Made by a program: the position numbers and the translations under genes. 64,000 nucleotides of DNA from a virus, in the IMG/VR virus record IMGVR_UViG_3300025276_000026, positions 33,369 through 97,368 of that record; one strand, given 5' to 3'. Positions 57,637-64,000 of the stretch are shown here, one piece after another (the first letter of the stretch is position 1; each line of letters starts with the position of its first letter). The notes beneath the pieces were generated by a model that ran no database searches, was not told where the DNA came from, and worked only from the letters and a program-made list of their open reading frames with translations.

Positions 57637-58887
57637 TTACGGCTCATAATAGTTAGGACTTCCGCCACCATAGGCAAAGTAGTATGTAAATGGTGACCTA
57701 TGTTGATATGAACTAGGTGATTGTGCAATACTTGGAGTCTGAACATTCACCGACGAACGAGCATTGGCAATGTAAGGGACTCTATATGTAAACGGATTCC
57801 TTGCACTATTAGGTTGCCTTGCGTTAGCAATGTATGGTTGTCTATAAGTAAACGGTTGTCTTGCACTATTCGGTTGTCTCGCATTACTTGGTTGTTGATA
57901 AGTAAACGGTGCTTGGAATGTGAAAGGACTCTGTCCATTTGCTGGATACCTACTGTTGTAAGTAAACGGTGCTTGGAATGTAAACGGTGACTGACCATTT
58001 GCTGGATACCTACTGTTGTAAGTAAACGGGGCTTGGAATGTAAACGGTGACTGACTGTTTCTAATATTAGGTTCTTGAATACTTCTAATGTTAGGTTGCT
58101 GAGCACTCACTGGGTTTCTATATGTAAATGGAGACCTATGGTTGTACGTAAACGGTGACCTATGGTTGTATGTGTAAGGAGACCTGTGATTGTATGTACT
58201 AGGTTGTCTTGCGTCTCTTATGTTAGGTTGCTGTGCATTTACAGGGTTTCTATAAGTGAACGGTGACCTGTGGTTATACGTTGATGGTGACCTATGGTTA
58301 TAAGTAAACGGACTTCTGTGTTGATACGAAGCAGGTTGTCTTGCTTGACGTATGTTAGGTTCTTGTCCATTCACTGGGTTTCTGTAAGTGAAAGGAGTCT
58401 GACTATTACGTATGTTAGGTTCTTGTCCGTTTACTGGGTTTCTATATGTAAATGGAGACCTATATTGATAAGTAACAGGTTGTTGACCTACATTATTGTA
58501 AGTAAATGGAGACCTATGTTGATACGTACTAGGTTGTCTTGCATTAGCAATGTAAGGATACGGTTGTTGTGCAGACCTAATGTTAGGTTCTTGGTTGTTA
58601 GCAATGTACGGATACGGTTGCTGTGCATCTCTTATGTTTGGTTCTTGTCCAGTTGCAATATAAGGATACGGTTGTTGTGCATCTCTTATGTTTGGTTGCT
58701 GACCAGCTGCAATGTATGGATATGGAATTTGCGTTGCAGTTTGCCCTGACGCATTATTCCATCCAGTAGGAGTCTTAACATAAATTTGGTCGACGGCCTT
58801 CCATGTAGTAGAACCTGTCTTTACCCATGCACCTTGAGTTGAATTCCAACCCGACGGTGTTTTGACCTTTTGTGAACCTGTTGCCAT
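57637..58887 (-). CDS. Heptapeptide-repeat protein with unique N-terminal head, 416 aa
   Basis: Residues 1-65 form a non-repeat head (KVKTPSGWNSTQGAWVKTGS, YVKTPTGWNNASGQTATQIP: two copies of a W-containing module). Then heptapeptides: QQPYPYI-A-type units near the head, later RSPFTYN, QQPNIRD, ARQPSTY units, ending FTYYFAYGGGSPNYYEP. The head may attach the protein to the virion and the repeats form a shaft. Paralogue of 56470-57588. Confidence 0.7.
   Translation of the reverse strand: MATGSQKVKTPSGWNSTQGAWVKTGSTTWKAVDQIYVKTPTGWNNASGQTATQIPYPYIAAGQQPNIRDAQQPYPYIATGQEPNIRDAQQPYPYIANNQEPNIRSAQQPYPYIANARQPSTYQHRSPFTYNNVGQQPVTYQYRSPFTYRNPVNGQEPNIRNSQTPFTYRNPVNGQEPNIRQARQPASYQHRSPFTYNHRSPSTYNHRSPFTYRNPVNAQQPNIRDARQPSTYNHRSPYTYNHRSPFTYNHRSPFTYRNPVSAQQPNIRSIQEPNIRNSQSPFTFQAPFTYNSRYPANGQSPFTFQAPFTYNSRYPANGQSPFTFQAPFTYQQPSNARQPNSARQPFTYRQPYIANARQPNSARNPFTYRVPYIANARSSVNVQTPSIAQSPSSYQHRSPFTYYFAYGGGSPNYYEP
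57660..58730 (-). repeat. 21-bp tandem coding repeats, array 2
   Basis: Same 21-base repeat type as array 1, with long near-identical blocks shared between the two genes (for example three tandem units around 57900-58060), so recombination between arrays is possible. Confidence 0.8.
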
Positions 58888-58938
58888 TTAGTTATCCATT
58901 AATTATATTGTTATTTATTAAGATTCTAAACCCCTATT

Positions 58939-61143
58939 TTAGGAGTATAGAACCCACATGTCACCAACCGCTCCATCACCACTTGTAGGTGCTGAAGTTG
59001 ACTGGTACATATTTCTTGCAGTTCCACCACTATTAGATGCATTTGTTATTGACAATGCTCCTGTAGATACTGCCGAAGGGGTTACTGATATCGCTCCAGT
59101 TGAAGCACCAGTTGCAGAAGTTGTACCGAATACAAATCCTGTTGCACTGTCGTCCCACCCCATAAATACGTTACTCTCACTTCCTCTCTCAATCACTATA
59201 CCTGCGTCGTTTGAAGGACTGCCTGTAGTTCCGTTTCCTAACTCAATCAATGAGTCTGTCATTGTTGTGTTAGTAGAACTTACTGTAGAAGTAGTTCCGT
59301 TAACTGTTAAGTTTCCACTTAGTACCATGTCTGCAAACGTTACGTTACTTGAAGTAGCAACTGCCTGTCCGATGGATATTGCACCACCACTAAATCCGAC
59401 ACCAGTACCAGCACTTAGTTGAGCTCTTACATCTGAAGCAGTAGGGCCGTCATAAGTATATGCACCTGTTGAAGCGTTGTATGCAAGTCCACCAATTCCG
59501 TTTGAAACTGCTGAATGTAATGCTCTGATTTCTCCATCTGTACTACCAGTAATGGTAAGTGTTCCAGCTGCGTCATTGTAAGTTTTTGTGATGTTAGTGC
59601 CTGCAGTAATAACTGCATTCATTCTGTCATCTACTTGTTCTTGGTCTAAAGCATCTGTTGCAATAGTAAGTGTTCCAGCACTGTCATCATATGTTGATGT
59701 GATGTTTGCACCGTCTGTGATTAAAGTATTAACTCTATCGTCAACTCTCTCATCTGTGTAGTATAAGTTTCCACTCTCACCAACGTGAGATGTGTTTAAA
59801 GTGACCGCTGCTCCTAGAGCAACTGCTTGTGAGTTAATTGTAACTGAAGAGTTGGAAAGTTTTGCGTTTGCAATTGAACCTGCTAACATGGCATTAGTAA
59901 TACCAGTTGCTTTTACTCTTAGTGTATCTGAATTTGTTTCGATTGAACTGTCATCTACTGTTACGGATAGAACACCACTTGAGTGTCCAAGACCGTCACC
60001 TGCTACTGAAGCATCTAGGTTTAGGGTTGCATCTCCCGAAGTAGCACCACCTGTTAGACCGTCACCTGCGATAACACCTGTGATGTCCGCTGCGTTTCCG
60101 TCAATAGTAAGTGTTCCAGCTGCATCATTATATGTTGCAGTGATGTTTGTACCACCAACAACTAATGCACCGACTCTGTCGTCGACTCTTTCGTTTGTGT
60201 AGTAAAGGTTACCACTCTCTGTGATTCCACCAGTATTTAATGTGATGTTTGCTGTACCGTCGAATCCAACACCCGAGATAGTTCTTGAACTTGCAAGTGC
60301 TGTAGCAGTTCCTGCTAGGCCTGTTGTATCTTGGTTAAGTGTTGCAACTGTAAAGTCTAATGTGTTGTCTGCATCTTGATAAGCTACTGTAATACCACTT
60401 TCAGCATTACTTGTTACCATTGCTCCGACTGTATCTGCGATAAATTCTGCGTCTACTGCAAGGTCTATTGTTCCGTCTGCATCGTCATATGTTACTGCAA
60501 TACCTGTTTCAGTATTTGAACTGAACATTGCACCAGCAATATCTTGAACTCTTTCTGAAGTATGATAAAGGTTAGTTGAACCTTCTGTTAAACTGTCTGT
60601 GTTTGATGAACTTTCATCTACTAATTTTCTCCATGAACCAGCATGAGCAAAGTACCCTTTTCCTGTTCCATGAACATGAGCAAACATACCATGGTATGTA
60701 CTTGCACTAGGTAAGTCACCTTCTGCACTATACATGTTAGCAAACAATACTTTGTTACCACCCATGTCGAGGTCTGAACCATCGATACTTGCTCTAATAG
60801 CAGTCATGTCAGCTTCAATAGTATCTGCATTAACTGTGATACCTGTTCCAGCACCAATGTTTAATGTAGCATCTCCACTAGATGCAGTACCAGTTAAACC
60901 AGCTCCTGCGTTAACTCCAGTGATATCACCTTGTTGTCCATTCAGTGTAAGTGTTCCTGCTGAATCGTCGTAAGTTGCAGTAATTCCTGTTCCACCAACG
61001 ATTAATGCATTGACTCTATCGTCAATTGCTTCGTTTGCAGCGGTACCAAAAGCAGCTGCTACTAGGTCACCCGAACTGTCTAATACATCGTTCGTTCCTA
61101 CTGATAAACCATTCTTAAGTATAAAATTCTTTTCGCCTGCCAT
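58939..61143 (-). CDS. Tail fibre-like structural protein, 734 aa
   Basis: The N-terminus GEKNFILKNGLSVGTNDVLD resembles the start of the next protein. Long runs of repeated modules follow: GTGITATYDDSAGTLTLNG, NLYYTDERVDDRVNTLI, TYNDAAGTLTI. C-terminus STSAPTSGDGAVGDMWVLYS is typical of marine phage fibre proteins. Probably a trimeric beta-rich fibre for host contact. Confidence 0.8.
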   Translation of the reverse strand: MAGEKNFILKNGLSVGTNDVLDSSGDLVAAAFGTAANEAIDDRVNALIVGGTGITATYDDSAGTLTLNGQQGDITGVNAGAGLTGTASSGDATLNIGAGTGITVNADTIEADMTAIRASIDGSDLDMGGNKVLFANMYSAEGDLPSASTYHGMFAHVHGTGKGYFAHAGSWRKLVDESSSNTDSLTEGSTNLYHTSERVQDIAGAMFSSNTETGIAVTYDDADGTIDLAVDAEFIADTVGAMVTSNAESGITVAYQDADNTLDFTVATLNQDTTGLAGTATALASSRTISGVGFDGTANITLNTGGITESGNLYYTNERVDDRVGALVVGGTNITATYNDAAGTLTIDGNAADITGVIAGDGLTGGATSGDATLNLDASVAGDGLGHSSGVLSVTVDDSSIETNSDTLRVKATGITNAMLAGSIANAKLSNSSVTINSQAVALGAAVTLNTSHVGESGNLYYTDERVDDRVNTLITDGANITSTYDDSAGTLTIATDALDQEQVDDRMNAVITAGTNITKTYNDAAGTLTITGSTDGEIRALHSAVSNGIGGLAYNASTGAYTYDGPTASDVRAQLSAGTGVGFSGGAISIGQAVATSSNVTFADMVLSGNLTVNGTTSTVSSTNTTMTDSLIELGNGTTGSPSNDAGIVIERGSESNVFMGWDDSATGFVFGTTSATGASTGAISVTPSAVSTGALSITNASNSGGTARNMYQSTSAPTSGDGAVGDMWVLYS

Positions 61144-61361
61144 TAGATAGTGCCTCCATCAATTGTCGCATTTGCTAATCTAGTATCGAATGCACTGTTA
61201 AATCTACTATCTGTATAGTAAAGGTTTGATGAACCTTCTGTAAGGTTATCGGATGTAAGTAGAGATATAGCAGTCGCTGCCAGTTTTCCTGCTGAAGAAA
61301 TAACTTCAGTCGAACCTACTGTGAGACCATATTCTATTACGAATGTATTTTGTGTTGCCAT
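61143..61361 (-). CDS. Short fibre-like protein, 72 aa
   Basis: NTFVIEYGLTVGSTEVISSA and LTEGSSNLYYTDSRFNSAFD match the N-terminal head and repeat module of the 734 aa protein. It is a head without a shaft: a paralogue reduced in length, or a small attachment subunit. AAGGA precedes the ATG. It ends one base into the next start. Confidence 0.65.
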   Translation of the reverse strand: MATQNTFVIEYGLTVGSTEVISSAGKLAATAISLLTSDNLTEGSSNLYYTDSRFNSAFDTRLANATIDGGTI

Positions 61362-61469
61362 TTGTGTGTCCTTTTAATGGTTACCTTGAGGTGTTGATAC
61401 ATTTATTTATCGATTCCACCAGTTCAAGACCACCGTATATTGTGTGTTTTAAAAAAAATTGCTCTTTAT

Positions 61470-62303
61470 TTAAGCGTCAACCAAAATCTTCTTAAACTTG
61501 AAGACCGTTGAGTTGCTTGAGGCAGGAGTAGTTCTGATACGCAATGTTCCAATGTTTATATCAACACCGAACGTTGCGAGTTCTGTAGACCCTGTTAAGA
61601 CCGTGCCATACTGTGACACTGAACCTACTGTTCCATTATGTACTATTGATAATTCTGTGAACTGATAAGTCCCACTTGTCGAATCAGAGATAGATACTTC
61701 ATACTTTGCACTTCTATATGTCGAAGTTGAGAATGTATCCATACTAGTTTCAGTTGTTGCAGTAGTAGTTAGTGTTCCACCATCTAATCCAGCTGCAGAT
61801 TGGAATGTCAATACACCACTACCATTTGTAGTGAGAATTTGACCACTAGTTCCATCTGAAGTTGGGTAATTTATACTTGCACCTGTCAAACTATTCGTTG
61901 CAGTCAATGTTGTTGCAACTAAGTCACCAACATGTAAGTCTGCTAATGCGTACCCACTGCCAGTTAGGTTAACAGTAGATGAAGGTTCTACTTCAAGACC
62001 ATCAAATAACTTCCATGTAGAGTCTGTAGCGTCTCTGAATAGACCTGTATACTCACTTGCACCACCTTCCCCACTTAAACCATCATTATAGTTACCATAG
62101 ATTCCTATATCAATAGTATCCGTAGCAGTGTTACCACTTGCCAGTTCTATTAAGGAGTCGGTAACGGATTGCGTTGTTGAGTCAATAACCGTATTGGTTC
62201 CGTTAACAGTTAGGTCACCTGTAACAACTAGATTGCCACCAATACTGGTGTCACCTGCTGTTTGAAGACCAACGTCTGCAAAAAATTTACTCTTTGTTGC
62301 CAT
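61470..62303 (-). CDS. Tail fibre-like protein, 277 aa
   Basis: KFFADVGLQTAGDTSIGGNL, LVVTGDLTVNGTNTVIDSTT (fibre module), SDGTSGQILTTNGSGVLTFQ, then a C-terminal domain beginning DTFSTSTYRSAKYEVSIS that recurs in the next two proteins. The 5' box TATAAATA ends 5 bases before the ATG. Confidence 0.75.
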   Translation of the reverse strand: MATKSKFFADVGLQTAGDTSIGGNLVVTGDLTVNGTNTVIDSTTQSVTDSLIELASGNTATDTIDIGIYGNYNDGLSGEGGASEYTGLFRDATDSTWKLFDGLEVEPSSTVNLTGSGYALADLHVGDLVATTLTATNSLTGASINYPTSDGTSGQILTTNGSGVLTFQSAAGLDGGTLTTTATTETSMDTFSTSTYRSAKYEVSISDSTSGTYQFTELSIVHNGTVGSVSQYGTVLTGSTELATFGVDINIGTLRIRTTPASSNSTVFKFKKILVDA

Positions 62304-62308
62304 AGTCT

Positions 62309-62316
62309 TATTTATA
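62309..62316 (-). promoter_or_regulatory. Late promoter box directly before the 277 aa fibre gene
   Basis: Perfect TATAAATA on the minus strand, 5 bases from ATG 62303, right after the terminator at 62329. Confidence 0.6.
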
Positions 62317-62328
62317 GCTAATCCAGCA

Positions 62329-62356
62329 CAAAAAAAGGGGTTCCGAAGAACCCCTT
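62329..62356 (-). terminator. Strong terminator with TTCG loop
   Basis: On the minus strand AAGGGGTTC and GAACCCCTT pair around TTCG; TTTTTTT follows. It ends the transcript of the 137 aa gene and is followed by a new late promoter. Confidence 0.93.
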
Positions 62357-62380
62357 AAAAGAATTTACGTTATCTTTTAC

Positions 62381-62794
62381 TTATGCATTTACTGTTGTTC
62401 TATCGAACTTAGTAACGGTTGATGTAGTTGAGGCAGGTGTGATTCTCAATCTGAGGTCACTCCCACTTATATCTGCATCAAATGTTGCTAGAGCAGAACC
62501 GCTTTTTAACGTGCCGTATGCTGTTAGTGTTACATTAGTACCGTCATGAATTAACATTAATTCAGTACTATGGAAATCACTCCCTTGAGACATTGCAATA
62601 ACATATCTCGCAGCTCTATAACTAGCCTTTGCAAACGTATCCAAGTTAACTTGGGTAGTTGCAGTAGTAGTTGTATCACCACGACTTCTGTTAGCATCTT
62701 CTAAGGCTTTCGTAGTAGTGATACTATCCGAGGATGTATCATACTGAAAAACACGGATTAATTCTGCTAATTTAAAACTCATTGATTTTGCCAT
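62381..62794 (-). CDS. Fibre-associated protein, 137 aa
   Basis: Short N-terminus (MAKSMSFKLAELIRVFQYDT) and then the domain NLDTFAKASYRAARYVIAMS ... STELMLIHDGTNVTLTAYGT ... LRLRITPASTTSTVTKFDRT shared with the two flanking fibre proteins. GGGGGG precedes the start. Probably a stand-alone copy of the fibre tip domain. Confidence 0.7.
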   Translation of the reverse strand: MAKSMSFKLAELIRVFQYDTSSDSITTTKALEDANRSRGDTTTTATTQVNLDTFAKASYRAARYVIAMSQGSDFHSTELMLIHDGTNVTLTAYGTLKSGSALATFDADISGSDLRLRITPASTTSTVTKFDRTTVNA

Positions 62795-62808
62795 TAGTTA
62801 ATCCCCCC

Positions 62809-63636
62809 TTAAGAGTGTCTAATTTGGAATGTATCCACTGTAGTGTTGGTGTTACTTGGAGTTATGAGAAGTCTCATATTCCCCGAGTTAACATCAGCAC
62901 TCAATGTAAACAAACTTGCTGTTGAATACACATCTCCGTATTGTACGAAGAATGCATTCGAGCCGTTATTAATAAGTAATACTTCACATGCATGTGTCCC
63001 TGCCGAAGCATGGGTTGCATTAACGACATACTTGATGCCTTTAATTGCAACTGCATTTGAAGATAATACTTGGTCTGCTGTCGTAGCGGTTAAAACACTT
63101 GCAGTAAAGAACCCTTGAACAAGGTTCGCTGCAGCTGTTAGAGCCACTACTTCTAGTACATCTCCACTCAAAGCATTTGCTTGGAGTGTGATAGTCGAAC
63201 TATTAGTAGCAGTATAATCTACTCCACCGTCGATTAGTTTCACACCATTCAAATAGACTTGTTCACTACCTGCTTGATAAGTCAACGAATTACTACTATC
63301 ATCGTTTCCGCTGATAACTGTAGTCGTTGAACCTATCGTGTAGGTAAATGTGGCAATTCCACTTGATGGTTGTGCAACGAATGACAATGACCCACTACCA
63401 TTGGTAGATAGGACTTGATTCGAACTACCGTCACTAGTCGGAAAGGCATAGGCATCATTAACGCTTAAAGTTGTAGGATTAGAACCGATTTCGAAAACCG
63501 CTGCTGACCCATCGTTCTTTTCAGTATACATTCTACCATGATAGGTATTAATCGCGACTTCACCTAGTGATAAATCACCAGTAGTCGGGACTGCATTCTG
63601 AGTCGAACTTCTTTTAAAATTAATAACTGTTGCCAT
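62809..63636 (-). CDS. Tail fibre-like protein, 275 aa
   Basis: VINFKRSSTQNAVPTTGDLS and LGEVAINTYHGRMYTEKNDG form a typical marine fibre N-terminus (also seen in cyanophages). QVYLNGVKLIDGGVDYTATN follows, then the shared C-terminal domain (KYVVNATHASAGTHACEVLL, ITPSNTNTTVDTFQI). Confidence 0.78.
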   Translation of the reverse strand: MATVINFKRSSTQNAVPTTGDLSLGEVAINTYHGRMYTEKNDGSAAVFEIGSNPTTLSVNDAYAFPTSDGSSNQVLSTNGSGSLSFVAQPSSGIATFTYTIGSTTTVISGNDDSSNSLTYQAGSEQVYLNGVKLIDGGVDYTATNSSTITLQANALSGDVLEVVALTAAANLVQGFFTASVLTATTADQVLSSNAVAIKGIKYVVNATHASAGTHACEVLLINNGSNAFFVQYGDVYSTASLFTLSADVNSGNMRLLITPSNTNTTVDTFQIRHS

Positions 63637-63680
63637 GTTACTCTCCTAGTATTGATTGATTGATGAAATTTTAATATTAA

Positions 63681-64000
63681 TTAAAATGTTCCGCCGTCAA
63701 TACCAGTGATTGCAACTGCACCACTAGAAACCGTGAAGTTTGCTGTAGCAAAACTTGCGATACCTTTGTTAGATACTGTTGCATCTTCTCCAGTAATCGT
63801 AGCAGTTCCACCACTATAAGCAACATCCATACCTTCACCAGCTGCAACAATAACAACACCTAAATTAGATGCAGTTGACTGTTCACTACTGATTGTTATG
63901 CTTCCAGCACCGTTAGTAACATCAATTCCGTCACCAGCAGTAATAGTTCCTAGAGCTAAATCTGAACCAGTACCCATCATTATCTGACCGTTACTTGGAG
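63681..64000 (-). CDS. Tail fibre-like protein, C-terminal part
   Basis: The frame stays open to the window end and reads PSNGQIMMGTGSDLALGTIT, then AGDGIDVTNGAGSITISSEQ and ends AITGIDGGTF. The PSNGQI...ITAGxGIxVTNGAGSITIS signature is common in phage fibres. The gene continues beyond 64000, so its N-terminus is unseen. Confidence 0.75.
   Translation of the reverse strand, partial: PSNGQIMMGTGSDLALGTITAGDGIDVTNGAGSITISSEQSTASNLGVVIVAAGEGMDVAYSGGTATITGEDATVSNKGIASFATANFTVSSGAVAITGIDGGTF

Noticed and set aside
56520-58730. Regular short DNA repeats that could be taken for a CRISPR array
   Set aside because: Units are 21 bp, contiguous, in frame and degenerate at wobble positions; there are no unique spacers and no cas genes. 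They are coding repeats.
56520-58887. A diversity-generating retroelement acting on the repeat proteins
   Set aside because: No reverse transcriptase and no template repeat with adenine-specific changes are visible in the window.
1-64000. tRNA genes, attachment sites, integrase or other signs of a temperate phage
   Set aside because: None was recognised by reading; a tRNA covariance search was not possible, so absence of tRNA is provisional.

Overview
This window is part of the genome of a lytic T4-like myovirus. It carries the T4 core replication, recombination and virion genes: gp41, UvsX, gp43, gp45/44/62, RegA, gp46/47, gp55, UvsW, UvsY, gp23/22/21/20, gp19/18, gp17/16, gp15/14/13. Nearly every gene lies on the minus strand, so the window reads from right to left. 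The DNA is AT-rich. It also has genes typical of marine T4-like phages: Hsp20, peptide deformylase, a CobS-like AAA+ with a VWA partner, and many 2-oxoglutarate (2OG) oxygenases. A marine alphaproteobacterial host, plausibly SAR11 (pelagimyophage type), fits, but the host is an inference. I saw no tRNA, integrase, IS element or CRISPR array.

Layout in window coordinates. 1-6000: helicase, UvsX, nuclease, IscU-like scaffold, DNA polymerase, lysozyme. 6000-10200: a putative DNA hypermodification cassette (P-loop kinase, ParB-like protein, TET/JBP-like dioxygenase, C5 cytosine methyltransferase). 10200-11240: peroxiredoxin and Hsp20. 11335-17950: a curli (type VIII secretion) island with CHASE2-adenylate cyclase, two curlin-like proteins, FecR-like protein, CsgG, CsgF and two membrane proteins. 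18000-21700: RegA, clamp loader and clamp, with two overlapping micro-ORFs. 21700-27750: CobS-like/VWA pair, small early genes, prolyl-hydroxylase-like enzyme and deformylase. 27750-36650: gp46/47, late sigma factor, 7Fe ferredoxin, a chain of overlapping membrane micropeptides, UvsW, UvsY. 38299-38745 is the only plus-strand gene, facing the capsid gene across a bidirectional terminator. 38832-51604: the head, neck and tail module. 51640-56379: four proteins of oxygenase or unknown type, then a ParB-like/glycosyltransferase fusion. 56470-64000: two heptapeptide-repeat proteins and modular tail-fibre-like proteins, the last cut by the window end.

How the genes work together. Early sigma70-type promoters (TTGACA, 16-18 bp, TATAAT-like) drive replication and takeover genes. 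gp55 would direct late transcription from TATAAATA-type boxes, which sit before capsid, portal, sheath, fibre and some metabolic genes. At ten genes the promoter box ends only 5-7 bases before the start codon and no Shine-Dalgarno sequence is visible, which suggests leaderless mRNAs. The points most worth pursuing are the 5mC-to-hmC-to-further-modification cassette, the phage curli operon with its own sensor cyclase, and the leaderless promoter layout.
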